Source: an uncultured Acetatifactor sp. (GTDB lineage: Bacteria > Bacillota > Clostridia > Lachnospirales > Lachnospiraceae). From it: 64,000 nucleotides of DNA. Under the pieces are notes generated by a model that was not told the DNA's origin, did not search any database, and saw nothing but the letters and a program-made list of their open reading frames with translations. Each line of letters begins with the position of its first letter. The stretch's first letter is position 1. Where the stretch lies: positions 1-64,000 of the forward strand of contig CAJUSI010000026.1 of NCBI GenBank assembly GCA_910589035.1, read 5' to 3'. Made by a program: the position numbers and the translations under genes. Positions 8,820-17,879 of the stretch are shown piece by piece.

Positions 8820-9905
8820 TTACTGTAAATTCCGGCGGTCTGCAGTATGACCGAAGTCCACCAGATCCCAGCTCATGGGGGTTCCCAGCTTCGCATCCCT
8901 GGAAATTCTTCTGCCCAGAAGTTCCTCATAATATTTCGTGTGAAGGCCGTAACCGGGCCGCACGGAACGGAGGTTTTCCGGCGTAAACACCTCTCCTGCC
9001 CTCATATCCTTCGCCACAAATAAAGAGCGGGAATGCTCCCTCTCCCTTTCGGCTCCGGGACTCAGGTCATAGGTTACCTTTCCGAGCGCCAGCTCAATCC
9101 TGCGGATATTGTCAACCATCTCCTTAAATTCCTCCGGTTCCATGGAAAATGCGGAATCCACGCCCCCGTCGGCCCGCCGCAGGGTCATGTGCTTCTCCAC
9201 CATTCTGGCGCCCAGCGCTACGGCGGCTCCGGGCACCGCAGAGCCCAAAGTATGGTCGGACAGACCTGCAATGCAGTCAAAGGTTTCCGCCATGGCAGGA
9301 ATCGTCCTAAGATTCACATCCTCATAAGGTGCCGGATAAGCGGAGGTGCATTTTAAAAGAATCACATCCTCATTTCCCTCCTCCCTGCAGGTTTGCAGAG
9401 CCAGTTCAATATCTGCCAGATGCGCGATCCCCGTGGCGAATATGATAGGTTTCTTCAGCCGCGCGATCTTCCTGATCATGGGAATGTCGGTGATTTCAAA
9501 GGAGGCGATCTTGTAGGCGGGCACCTCCATCTCCTCCAGATAATCCACCGCAGTCAGATCAAAGGGCGAGGAAAAGAATTCCAGCCCCATATCCTGTGCG
9601 ATTTTCTTCAGCTTCGGCTGCCACTCCCAGGGGGTGTAGGCTTTCTCGTAGAGCTTATGCAGCGTAGTTCCGTCCCAGAGAGTTCCCTGGGTGATCTGGA
9701 AGCAGGGTGCATCGCAGTCCAGCGTGATGGTATCCGCCGTGTAAGTCTGAATCTTCACGGCATCTGCCCCCGCCTCCTTTGCCGCCTGCAGAATTGCCAC
9801 CGCCCTGTCAAAGTCCATATTGTGATTTCCCGACATCTCAGCCACAATAAAAGTGGGGGAATCCGCACTGATGATATGCTGTCCCAGCCTGATCTGTTTA
9901 TTCAT
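8820..9905 (-). CDS. pseI: Pseudaminic acid synthase
   Basis: A 361-residue NeuB/PseI-family enzyme that condenses phosphoenolpyruvate with the trideoxy diacetamido hexose to make pseudaminic acid. The TIM barrel shows FIVAEMSGNHNMDFDRA, KIQTYTADT, EFFSSPFD and GLSDHTLGSAVPGAAVALGA. The C-terminal part (RSVRPGYGLHTKYYEELLGR) is the antifreeze-like SAF domain that caps the active site. Neighbouring pseG, pseH and pseF support PseI rather than sialic or legionaminic acid synthase. GAGGAGAT lies seven bases before the chosen ATG, which removes 28 unrelated residues. Confidence 0.92.
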   Translation of the reverse strand: MNKQIRLGQHIISADSPTFIVAEMSGNHNMDFDRAVAILQAAKEAGADAVKIQTYTADTITLDCDAPCFQITQGTLWDGTTLHKLYEKAYTPWEWQPKLKKIAQDMGLEFFSSPFDLTAVDYLEEMEVPAYKIASFEITDIPMIRKIARLKKPIIFATGIAHLADIELALQTCREEGNEDVILLKCTSAYPAPYEDVNLRTIPAMAETFDCIAGLSDHTLGSAVPGAAVALGARMVEKHMTLRRADGGVDSAFSMEPEEFKEMVDNIRRIELALGKVTYDLSPGAEREREHSRSLFVAKDMRAGEVFTPENLRSVRPGYGLHTKYYEELLGRRISRDAKLGTPMSWDLVDFGHTADRRNLQ

Positions 9906-10092
9906 GATCGCATCTCCTCGCATTATATGCTTTCTTCCCAACAGCACCGCCTTTTCCGCGTCCTCTGGCACAGGGTATTTCCATTGCAAAGCCTTGCCAT
10001 GTCCATACGCGCCGGCTATATTTCCAGGCCGGGCAAGCCGGTATTATACTCTTTTCTTTGATCTGTAATACCTGCAACAGTTACTCCGCGCC

Positions 10093-10647
10093 TCAGAAAG
10101 AATTGTTAAATTGTATCTTCTCATACTTCTTTCCGGTCCGAATGCAATTCCACCGCTCCGCCGTCATGCACAGGAAAGTCACATCGTAGTAAACGCCGTT
10201 CTTACAGATATGGTTCTTTTTTTCCTCCACAATTTCACAGCCGCAGAGCTTATGCAGCTGAATCACACCCTTGTTCAGGCTGAAAACATCCCCGTAGACG
10301 GCGTGCTTTTTCAGCACATCAAAGACATAGTCATACATACTCATTTCCAGAGCAAGAGCCGTCTGTATGCTTCTCAGTCTCTTTTCTCCCATATAATAAG
10401 CCCAGCCCAGATCGCCGTCCGGGCGATTCAGGCCTGTCAGATTTATCACGCCTGCAGGCGCTCCGTCCACCAGAATGATCCAATACTTGACATTGGAATC
10501 GGCCTCTATTCCTGAAAGCCATTTTTTCTGTCCCTCCAATGTCAGCTTTGGGTCGGTATTCATATATTTTGTGATATCCGGCGCCATCCGCCAGTGCATA
10601 ATATCTTCCAGATCCTCTTCCTGAATCTTACGTAAAGTCACACTCAT
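10093..10647 (-). CDS. pseH: PseH-like GNAT N-acetyltransferase
   Basis: A 184-residue GNAT-fold protein. In the Pse pathway PseH acetylates the C4 amine of UDP-4-amino-4,6-dideoxy-AltNAc. Visible features are LRKIQEEDLEDIMHWRM at the start, the acceptor-side GDLGWAYYMGEKRL and SLNKGVIQLHKLCGCEIVEE near the end. The start with GAGGGG four bases upstream is preferred to the Met four codons earlier. It sits between the ACP gene and pseI. The acyl donor in the classic pathway is acetyl-CoA; with an ACP gene directly upstream, use of an ACP-bound acyl group is possible but unproven. Confidence 0.85.
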   Translation of the reverse strand: MSVTLRKIQEEDLEDIMHWRMAPDITKYMNTDPKLTLEGQKKWLSGIEADSNVKYWIILVDGAPAGVINLTGLNRPDGDLGWAYYMGEKRLRSIQTALALEMSMYDYVFDVLKKHAVYGDVFSLNKGVIQLHKLCGCEIVEEKKNHICKNGVYYDVTFLCMTAERWNCIRTGKKYEKIQFNNSF

Positions 10648-10698
10648 TTTGCCCCTCATTCCTGCCGGAGATGGATTTGCTGCGCCGCATATGGCTTC

Positions 10699-10917
10699 TC
10701 ATGCTCCCGCCTTCTCTAAAAGCTCCGCCACGCCCGTCACTTCAACGGCCTCATCTACCGGAATGGAAATGCCCAGTTTTTCCTGCATCTCGCCTATGAT
10801 CATAACATGCGCCAGAGAATCCCACTCCTCCACATCCGCTATTATGGTGTCTTCCGTAATGCTGCCTGCCGGCAAATTCAAAACTTCTTCTATTAAAGAT
10901 ATAATCTTTTCCTTCAT
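10699..10917 (-). CDS. Acyl carrier protein
   Basis: A 72-residue acyl carrier protein. The Ser of EWDSLAHVMII near residue 35 is the phosphopantetheine site, and the protein is acidic and helical as usual. AGGAGG lies eight bases before the chosen ATG, which removes 11 residues from the longest frame. It lies between the FkbH-like gene and pseH, not beside fatty acid genes, so it probably carries a dedicated acyl group (glyceryl is the leading guess) for glycan decoration. Confidence 0.9.
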   Translation of the reverse strand: MKEKIISLIEEVLNLPAGSITEDTIIADVEEWDSLAHVMIIGEMQEKLGISIPVDEAVEVTGVAELLEKAGA

Positions 10918-10983
10918 TTTCATACCTCCTGTGTGCTTCAGAACCCACACCGTCTCATTGTCTTCGCCTGAAGCGCATTATTT

Positions 10984-12690
10984 TCACACTTCACGCTCCA
11001 TCCTTGCCTCATAAATCCGCCCGGGTCTTTCAGCCAGGGACAGCCCGTAGCATACCGCACCCTCCTCCTTCAGCTGTCCGCCAATATTGAAAGCCATTTT
11101 CTCTTCCTCGGAAAGCTCCACGGGATGATAGCCCAGCTGCCCATACAACTGCTCCACCGGCCGGTTCTTTGCTGTAGGAATGTAGATCCCTATAACCCTG
11201 TCGCAGCCTGCATGATACAGGTCTTCCTCTATATCATCCATTATTCCGTATTCCACATTCTTTCCCATGACCCGACAGCTCATCACAAATTCTTCTATCA
11301 CAGCCCCGGAACCGATCAAGTCCACCACCGCTGCTGCCACAATGCCGCTGTCTCCAAACCGGTCCGTCACCTGGTACAAATATACCCTTTTCTCTGGCTC
11401 CTTCAATAGCAGCGCCATCTCTCCCCTTGTATAACGCTTCGTAGTCAAATTAAACTGATTCGTCTTATTTGCCAACTGTGTCAGACGCTCCACCTGCTTT
11501 TCCGGCCGTACCCTGGTAATTGTAATTTCCAGGCTCTTGAGATATTCCGTAAAACTCCCGCTGATTTGCTCCAGCTCTCTCCTTGCGGCGTTGGCCGCAT
11601 ACTGGGCTGTCTTCCCGGCATCCTCCTCCGTGACAGCGGCTGCCGCAAAGAACTGCCGATAAATTTCGGTCATGGCAGGTGCCAGCTCCTCCGGCTTTTC
11701 CGGGAATTCCGGCACACTTACCTCGGGCAGCATATCCCTTATCAGCTGTCTTTCGGAAGGGTTATCATCCCAAAACACAAAGGAGTCCGTTCCAAGATTC
11801 AGCTCTTCGGCAATTTCCCTGATATTTTCATGTTTCGGTTTCCAGTTGATACGCTTTGCTGCGAAATCCCCGGGCTTCAGAACCATATGGGGATGCTCTT
11901 CCAGAATTTCCATTGCATCCTGCTCGTTATTTTTGGAGACGATAGCAAGCAGCACACCCTGCCTCTGCATTTGCAATATGACACGCTGCAGATTCTTATA
12001 GGCAAGCCCTCCGTGATCCTCGGAAAGCTTAATGGGTGTGATGTCATGTTCCCCTGCAAGGCCACCCCAGAGTGTATTATCCAGATCAAGCACCAGCACC
12101 TTCTTAGGCGTCCGCATCTCGATCCGCAGCCTGTCCAGAATCAGGCTGCCAAGCCGTCTTTGTGCTTCGTTGCTAAGCAGTACCTTCCCCATATACCACA
12201 TTTTCAGGGAAAATGCATTCTCCTCCCCGAGAGTCCCAATCAGCCCTCTGTAAGGCAGAATTCTCACATTTCCATGGTCCTTGCACAGTGCTTCCAGCTG
12301 CTTCTGCCACAGCCCCTCCAGCAGTGCTTTCTTTCCCTGATCCACGAGAACTGCAAGCTCAAAACCCCAGAGGCATGCATCTGAAATATAATACATTCTC
12401 TCCGGTTTCAGTGCGCTTTCAAGGTCGGCAAACCATGCTCCCATTCTCGGTTCCGCCGCTTTTTCATCCAGATCATGTTCCAGAAGCTCCATTAAATCCA
12501 GAACAAGAAAGGTATACTCCGCGCCGAAGGACTGGTAAGAGGACTGCGGATTCATGAGGATTCCCAGTTCATTCCCATATCCTTCCGGCTGCCAGACCTC
12601 CGCGCTCTTCTGCAGCATGCGGATTACCATATTCATGTTTACATTTGATAAAAGTGCGATCTTTGGCAAATCCTGTCTCCTGTCTTCCAC
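10984..12690 (-). CDS. FkbH-like HAD-IIIC family enzyme
   Basis: A 568-residue protein of the FkbH family. The middle region has the HAD nucleophile motif VLDLDNTLWGG near residue 200, then LAIVSKNNEQDA and FWDDNPSERQLI. The C-terminal third (LANKTNQFNLTTKRYTRGEM) is the GNAT-like part typical of the family. Characterised FkbH-type enzymes load a glyceryl unit from 1,3-bisphosphoglycerate onto an acyl carrier protein. The ACP gene is immediately downstream, which supports that role here. The start is a GTG with GGGGAG seven bases before it. The substrate in this organism is inferred only. Confidence 0.85.
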   Translation of the reverse strand: MEDRRQDLPKIALLSNVNMNMVIRMLQKSAEVWQPEGYGNELGILMNPQSSYQSFGAEYTFLVLDLMELLEHDLDEKAAEPRMGAWFADLESALKPERMYYISDACLWGFELAVLVDQGKKALLEGLWQKQLEALCKDHGNVRILPYRGLIGTLGEENAFSLKMWYMGKVLLSNEAQRRLGSLILDRLRIEMRTPKKVLVLDLDNTLWGGLAGEHDITPIKLSEDHGGLAYKNLQRVILQMQRQGVLLAIVSKNNEQDAMEILEEHPHMVLKPGDFAAKRINWKPKHENIREIAEELNLGTDSFVFWDDNPSERQLIRDMLPEVSVPEFPEKPEELAPAMTEIYRQFFAAAAVTEEDAGKTAQYAANAARRELEQISGSFTEYLKSLEITITRVRPEKQVERLTQLANKTNQFNLTTKRYTRGEMALLLKEPEKRVYLYQVTDRFGDSGIVAAAVVDLIGSGAVIEEFVMSCRVMGKNVEYGIMDDIEEDLYHAGCDRVIGIYIPTAKNRPVEQLYGQLGYHPVELSEEEKMAFNIGGQLKEEGAVCYGLSLAERPGRIYEARMEREV

Positions 12691-12784
12691 TCGTTTTCTC
12701 CCCGCAGCGCCAGCCGCCCGTGAAATTTACGGTTTTCCGAACATCCGTAAGTTTTATTGACACTATATGGCGAAAACATGTTTT

Positions 12785-13480
12785 TTAGGAATCCGCCTCT
12801 TTCATAAGGCGGTACTTTATCTCGGCAATCTCCCAATCCGTTATGCTGTCAATATCCTGTACCTCCAGTTCCGAGACTATCATAGGCAGGATATTGCCCA
12901 GCATCAGCTTCCGGTTCACCTGGTAGGGAACGGTCCGGAAGCAATAAAACTGCCCTGCATCATGGTAATGGGGCGTCAGATCCTGGGAGCGGGAATCGAT
13001 GTACTGCGGATATTCGAAAACCAGCCTTCCCTCTCTCACAATCATGGCCCTTTGAGGCGGATAAGAAAAGGACACCACCGGAATCAATGTATCCGCATCC
13101 GAGGAAAGCAGCAGATCCATGGCCTTCTTCAGCTTTTCCGCCGTCACAAAGGGGGCCGTGGGATAGATGCAGCAGCCCACATCGAAGCGTTCCCCCCTTT
13201 TTTCGTATTCCTCCAGCACCTCCAGGAGCACGTCATTGGTAGTGGCGAAGTCATTTGCGGTCGATTCACTCCGATAAAAGGGAACGCCGGCACCGTAATG
13301 TCTTCCGATCTGCGCGATCTCTTCGTCGTCCGTGGAGACCATAACCTCGTCAAAAAGTCCGGAAGCTACCGCTGCCTCAACAGAATATGCCAGAATGGGC
13401 TTTCCGCAGAATTCTCTGATATTCTTCCGGGGAATCCGCTTGCTGCCGCCCCGGGCTGTGATTATCGCTATTTTTTTCAT
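12785..13480 (-). CDS. pseF: Pseudaminic acid cytidylyltransferase
   Basis: A 231-residue nucleotidyltransferase that activates pseudaminic acid with CTP. The N-terminus MKKIAIITARGGSKRIPRKN is the classic CMP-sialic acid synthetase nucleotide loop; CIYPTAPFVTAEKLKKA, PHYHDAGQFYCFR and VQDIDSITDWEIAEIKY are also typical of PseF. GGGAG lies eight bases before the chosen ATG; the longer frame would start inside the 85-bp element. It is transcribed ahead of the FkbH-like gene. Confidence 0.92.
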   Translation of the reverse strand: MKKIAIITARGGSKRIPRKNIREFCGKPILAYSVEAAVASGLFDEVMVSTDDEEIAQIGRHYGAGVPFYRSESTANDFATTNDVLLEVLEEYEKRGERFDVGCCIYPTAPFVTAEKLKKAMDLLLSSDADTLIPVVSFSYPPQRAMIVREGRLVFEYPQYIDSRSQDLTPHYHDAGQFYCFRTVPYQVNRKLMLGNILPMIVSELEVQDIDSITDWEIAEIKYRLMKEADS

Positions 13481-13501
13481 ACATATACTCCCTTGAGATT
13501 G

Positions 13502-13586
13502 TCGGGAAATGCTATCCGCATACAATATTAGGTTGTGATTTTCCACAGATCACAGCATATATTGTGGGAGGGCTGTCATTTCCCGA
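13502..13586. repeat. 85-bp inverted-end element, copy 2
   Basis: The ends TCGGGAAATG and CATTTCCCGA form a perfect 10-bp inverted pair. The interior resembles the reverse complement of the copy at 53055-53139, including GGTTGTGA and ATCACAGCATATATTG. It abuts the broken IS200 tnpA and supplies that fragment's stop codon, so it probably inserted into the IS remnant. Confidence 0.85.
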
Positions 13587-13656
13587 ACTTTGTTATCCAT
13601 ACCAGATGGTATTTAATATCATATGTGCAATGGGACAATTTCCTGTAATTTCCCAT
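13576..13656 (-). pseudogene. IS200/IS605-type TnpA, N-terminal fragment
   Basis: Twenty-six residues, MGNYRKLSHCTYDIKYHLVW and a few more, match the start of IS200-type Y1 transposases (YRKxxHxVYDIKYHLVWxTKY). The frame ends where the 85-bp element begins. The HUH motif and catalytic Tyr are lost, so it cannot be active. Confidence 0.85.
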
Positions 13657-13760
13657 ATCTTTCACCTCAAGTTTAGCATTTCTTTCTAAACTTGCAGTGA
13701 TTGGGGTAACCTGGAGGGTTCGCCTTAAGGCGAGGGTTTTAACCCCATTATACAGACAAT
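13657..13760 (-). mobile_element. IS200-like left end remnant
   Basis: The stretch upstream of the tnpA fragment holds the perfect palindrome TCGCCTTAAGGCGA (13722-13735), flanked by GGGGTAACC and GGTTTTAACCCC. Such a hairpin is typical of the IS200 end that lies before tnpA. The rest of the element is missing. Confidence 0.7.
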
Positions 13761-13818
13761 AATTGCAAAGCAATGGAGGCAATTGCTTTGGGCTTACCGG
13801 AAAAATACATACAAACCG

Positions 13819-14850
13819 CTAAGATCCTCCATTCCCTCGCCTGCATTTTCTTACAAAGAGTTTCAAACGATAATACCAGAAAAATCTTATATCCGATTTT
13901 CCCTGCATAGCAATCAGTCTCTGCTCCTCGCTGCCTGTATTCGCCCTGTAATAGGGATTTCTCTCAAACTCCGGGAACCGCTCCTCCAATCCTCTGCGCA
14001 GCGCCTTGACAAAAGACAATCTGGGATGCATTACTCCCTGCATATAGGAAAACAGAGTGTTCACATAGTACAGCTCCGTGAAGCGGTATTCCAATGCCTG
14101 TCTGTATTGTTCCAGGAAGCCTCTCTTTTTGCACTCCTCATACAAGAGCACCGCTGCCTTCATCCGATCCCTGCATTTTTCTTCACTGATATGATGCACT
14201 GTGGAGGCGTTATGCTGATAATAATAATACAGGGGTTCCTCCACTCTCTCAAAATGGGTAAAATACAGGGACCACAGAGGGCCCGCGCAATTATCCTCGT
14301 AAAAAATTCCCTGGGGAAAATCCAGATTATTTCCCCGGATAACAGAAGCTTTGTACAGCTTTACCACCATGCTGCCGGAATACATCAGATGGTTCTTATG
14401 TTTCTCCGCATCCAAAAGACCGGTCTGCTCCGCGGTATTATTTTGCACCACACAGCCTATCTCATAAGAATGCTTCTCCACCAGGCTGTAATTACAGCCT
14501 GTCAAATCCGCTCCCGTCTCTTCCGCCCTCTTCAAAAGCTTTTCATAAAAATCCGGCGCTATCCAGTCATCGCTGTCGACAAAACCGATCCATTCTCCCA
14601 CAGCGGCTTTCAGCCCCTCATTTTTTGCCCCGCCCTGGCGTCTGTTATTAGGATAGGTAATTACCTTTACCAGGCCGGGATGTTCCCTCTCATATTTCCG
14701 GAGTATTTTCAGGGAATCGTCCGTGGAGGCATCGTCCACGGCAATGATTTCATAATCCGAAACCGTCTGGTTCACCAGGGAATCCATGCAGAAATTTAAT
14801 TTTCCGTCCCCAGCCATATTATAGACCGGCACAATGATACTCAGCTTCAT
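13819..14850 (-). CDS. Family 2 glycosyltransferase
   Basis: A 343-residue GT-A fold enzyme. The nucleotide-binding start MKLSIIVPVYNMAGDGKL, the AVDDASTDDS loop and the metal-binding FVDSDDWIAPDFYEKL (DXD type) are clear. Many related enzymes in capsule and flagellin loci extend surface glycans from nucleotide sugars. Donor and acceptor are not predictable. Its start overlaps the stop of the ABC exporter by four bases (ATGA), so the two are translationally coupled. Confidence 0.9.
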   Translation of the reverse strand: MKLSIIVPVYNMAGDGKLNFCMDSLVNQTVSDYEIIAVDDASTDDSLKILRKYEREHPGLVKVITYPNNRRQGGAKNEGLKAAVGEWIGFVDSDDWIAPDFYEKLLKRAEETGADLTGCNYSLVEKHSYEIGCVVQNNTAEQTGLLDAEKHKNHLMYSGSMVVKLYKASVIRGNNLDFPQGIFYEDNCAGPLWSLYFTHFERVEEPLYYYYQHNASTVHHISEEKCRDRMKAAVLLYEECKKRGFLEQYRQALEYRFTELYYVNTLFSYMQGVMHPRLSFVKALRRGLEERFPEFERNPYYRANTGSEEQRLIAMQGKSDIRFFWYYRLKLFVRKCRRGNGGS

Positions 14851-16595
14851 AAATCTTTTCTCTCAATCTTTACCTTTCCCTCTTCCACCCGATACACAAT
14901 GTCGCACTGCTCAATGGTCTGCAGTCTGTGAGCGATGATGATAAGGGTTTTCCGCCCGTAAAATCTGTTGATGGAATCCATAATCGCCTTTTCGGTATCG
15001 TTATCCAGGGCGGAGGTGGCCTCGTCCAACACCAGCACCTCCGGGTCGTGGTACAGTGCCCTGGCAATGCCGATGCGCTGTCTCTGCCCTCCGGAAAGCC
15101 GGATGCCACGTTCTCCGATTCCCGTATCCAGCCCCTGAGGCAGGGATTTGACAAATTCATCCAGCTGCGCCTCCCGAAGCACCTCCCACAGGCGCTCCTC
15201 ATCTATTTTGTCCTCCGGCACGCCGAAGGCCACGTTTCGGCGGATAGTATCATCCAGCATGAAAATCATCTGGGGGATATAGCCGATATTTTTCATCCAT
15301 TTCCGGTAATGCTGTTTCACATCCACGCCGTCCGCATATACCGCGCCCTCCCTTACTTCCAACAGGCCCAGCAGAATGTCCGCCATGGTGCTCTTTCCCG
15401 CACCGGAGGTTCCTACAATCCCCACCGCCCTGCCCACGGGAATGCTCATATCCGCATGGTCGAAAATCAGCTTGTCCGTATTGGGATAAGCGTAGGTGAT
15501 TCCCTTCAGCTCAATGACCTCTTTCACCGGCAGCTTCTCCTCTTCCTCCGCCGCAAAGGACATGTCCACCTTCTCTCCGGAAATCTCATCCTGAAGATTG
15601 TCGCTGACTCCCATGAAAAAGGGCTCGAAGTAGGCAATGGAATTAATCTGATTGTTAATCCGATTCACGCAGGGAAGCAGCACAAAAGCTGCCGCCGCCA
15701 GGGTGCTTAAGGTCTCCAGCATGTCTCCCGTGGACCTCCCTGCGGCTGTCTGGAAAATCATATAGCCCATCATGACTGCCACACAGGCCGTCTCGATGAG
15801 CAGCTTCGGAATATTATTGTAAAGACTGTATCGCTGCACCGCATTGACATATCCCCTGCCGCATTTCTGGTATTCCCCCACAAAATACTGCTCCTTGCCT
15901 GCAACCTTCACTTCCTTGATCCCATGCACCGTCTGGGAGATCCATTTGAACAGACCGCTGTAATAATCCTGGTTTTCTTTCCCGGCCCGGTACATAATGG
16001 GCTTCAGCACCTTCTTAATGATTATCATCAGTATCACCAGCACTGCGGCAAGCAGTAACATCATCGCACCGCTTTGGGTAAGGCAGTAGCACACTACAAA
16101 CAGCGAAACCGCCCCATCTGACATCAGCTGCAGCAGCGCCAGAATCAGGGCATACATATTATTCACATCCGATGTAATACTCCTCTGTACCACCGCCGTG
16201 TCCGCATTCAGGAAATACTCATAGCCCCTGCGCAGGTAATTACGCATCATCCTCTCGGAGGTCCGGAACTGATTGGTGTATACAAAGGCAAAGGTGAGCT
16301 TCTGCTGGACAAAAAGGAACACATTCTTCACCACAAAAACCACAATAAGCAGAGCCATCACCGCTATGGAGAAAGAGCCGTAATCCTTAAATCCAAGCAC
16401 TTCATAGACCGTCCCCACAAGCCTGCTCTTCTCCACCGCCGCCGGGTCTATGACCACCGTGACGGTCTGCACCAGCATACCCACTCCGGCTGTCTGCAGA
16501 ATCGCCCCGATAATCATCAGCATGATCAGCCCGCACATGGTACGTTTCTGTTTTTTATCCAGTAATAAATTCAGCTTCTTTAATATCTGTTTCAT
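14847..16595 (-). CDS. ABC exporter, fused membrane and ATPase domains
   Basis: A 582-residue half-transporter. The N-terminal half has about six membrane helices; the C-terminal half is an ATPase with Walker A GTSGAGKST near residue 403, signature LSGGQRQR and Walker B VLVLDEATSALD. It would work as a homodimer. Its place between a glycosyltransferase and a sialyltransferase-like gene suggests a PglK/MsbA-type flippase for a lipid-linked glycan. AAGGA lies eight bases before the chosen ATG; the longer frame adds 12 residues. Confidence 0.9.
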   Translation of the reverse strand: MKQILKKLNLLLDKKQKRTMCGLIMLMIIGAILQTAGVGMLVQTVTVVIDPAAVEKSRLVGTVYEVLGFKDYGSFSIAVMALLIVVFVVKNVFLFVQQKLTFAFVYTNQFRTSERMMRNYLRRGYEYFLNADTAVVQRSITSDVNNMYALILALLQLMSDGAVSLFVVCYCLTQSGAMMLLLAAVLVILMIIIKKVLKPIMYRAGKENQDYYSGLFKWISQTVHGIKEVKVAGKEQYFVGEYQKCGRGYVNAVQRYSLYNNIPKLLIETACVAVMMGYMIFQTAAGRSTGDMLETLSTLAAAAFVLLPCVNRINNQINSIAYFEPFFMGVSDNLQDEISGEKVDMSFAAEEEEKLPVKEVIELKGITYAYPNTDKLIFDHADMSIPVGRAVGIVGTSGAGKSTMADILLGLLEVREGAVYADGVDVKQHYRKWMKNIGYIPQMIFMLDDTIRRNVAFGVPEDKIDEERLWEVLREAQLDEFVKSLPQGLDTGIGERGIRLSGGQRQRIGIARALYHDPEVLVLDEATSALDNDTEKAIMDSINRFYGRKTLIIIAHRLQTIEQCDIVYRVEEGKVKIERKDL

Positions 16596-16617
16596 TCCGT
16601 TCTTCCTTATTCCTCTG

Positions 16618-17709
16618 CTATATCTGCTCATTCTGCCTGTGAATCAGGGGATCTTCGTATGCGTCCATGAAATCCTCCCCCAACCGCACCACTTCATCCG
16701 CAAACCGGATCGCCTTTATTTCCGTCAGAACCGCCACCGCCTTTTTAAAACGTAACCCGGGAAAGAAATTCAGCATTTCCATGGGAACCGTGGCGTCAAA
16801 CTGGGGATATTCCGGAAAAAGCTCCCGGTAATTCAGTGCGTCCCTGGGATGGGGCTTTATGAACACAGTCCCTTCAGGCTCGTATCTTTTTATAATATCC
16901 CGAAAAATCCTCTCCCTCACATCCAAAGTGCAGAGAGGATCCGTGAGAATCAATATCTTGTCCCCCATTCTGCCGCTCTCTTCGATCTGGCGTTCCAATC
17001 CCTCCTTATCGCGGATAAAGGCCTTCAAAATAATCTGCTTGTCCTCCTCTGTCAGCCTGTCCACAAGCTCCTGCCGCGGCTGCTCGATATACCTGGGACA
17101 GGGATAGCGGATTGCAGAAATATCGTTGACTTCCATATCCAGACAATATTTTCCATATCCGTTCTGGACAAAAATCAGATTGAGCTTTCTGGACAGAAAT
17201 GCTTTCAGCTTAAAATGTCCCCTGTTGTCATATCTGGCCGCATCAAAATTTTTCAGACAGTTCAGACCGTCCTCCAACGCATGGTAATAAATCTTTTGCT
17301 GGTTTAAGTAATAACCTATGGGATCCGAGTCACAATAGACATATATCTCCTGATATTCTCTGAATTCCACCGGTACAAAAGGAGCTTCCAGCTGTGCGTA
17401 TTTTCTGGTAAACCGAATACGGTTGCATAAATTTCCGATAAAACTGCCCGTATCTTTTCGATACTCTGCAAGCTCCGGGAAAAAATCTTCCCTTTTCTCA
17501 TCAAATTCCACCACATTGCGGAATAATCCAGTGTTCTCCACTCTCTCTTTCAGGCTTTCAAAATTATTGGACAGGCGGGACAACACCAAAACAGCCTGTC
17601 CCTGTTGTGATTTTGGCAGCTTTAGTTCTTTCAGGAAAGTAACATAAACATGGTAATAGGTATGGCATACATAAATTCGAGGCCGTCTTGCGTTCTCTCT
17701 CTTTTTCAT
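16618..17709 (-). CDS. Bacterial sialyltransferase-like enzyme, possible pseudaminyltransferase
   Basis: A 363-residue protein resembling the bacterial sialyltransferase/polysialyltransferase clan. Two motifs of that clan are visible: the D/E-D/E-G motif in YYHALEDGLNCL near residue 145 and the HP motif in VFIKPHPRDALNY near 285. In characterised members these residues act in catalysis and CMP binding. With pseF in the same operon the donor is plausibly CMP-pseudaminic acid. GGGAGG lies seven bases before the ATG; the longer frame would begin inside the neighbouring 85-bp element. It has no signal peptide and should be cytoplasmic or membrane-peripheral. Specificity is inference. Confidence 0.72.
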   Translation of the reverse strand: MKKRENARRPRIYVCHTYYHVYVTFLKELKLPKSQQGQAVLVLSRLSNNFESLKERVENTGLFRNVVEFDEKREDFFPELAEYRKDTGSFIGNLCNRIRFTRKYAQLEAPFVPVEFREYQEIYVYCDSDPIGYYLNQQKIYYHALEDGLNCLKNFDAARYDNRGHFKLKAFLSRKLNLIFVQNGYGKYCLDMEVNDISAIRYPCPRYIEQPRQELVDRLTEEDKQIILKAFIRDKEGLERQIEESGRMGDKILILTDPLCTLDVRERIFRDIIKRYEPEGTVFIKPHPRDALNYRELFPEYPQFDATVPMEMLNFFPGLRFKKAVAVLTEIKAIRFADEVVRLGEDFMDAYEDPLIHRQNEQI

Positions 17710-17794
17710 GTTTACACCTCCCTGCGCACTTCGGCGCGCGTAACAATCAAAATTCTTGACAATAGAATCGCGTCCTTGGATTCTATTGGGGGTA

Positions 17795-17879
17795 TCGGTA
17801 AATGCCGCATGCATACAATATGCAGTGGTGAGTTTCAACATGCCGCGGCAGAAATTGCAGAAAGATAACCATTTCCCGA
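17795..17879. repeat. 85-bp inverted-end element, copy 3
   Basis: The ends TCGGTAAATG and CATTTCCCGA are inverted with one mismatch. GCATACAATAT lies at the same offset as in copy 2. It sits between two genes of the glycan locus. Confidence 0.8.

Noticed and set aside
13576..13782. Small intact protein gene upstream of pseF
   Set aside because: Its last 26 residues are a truncated IS200 transposase start and the rest reads through the IS end.
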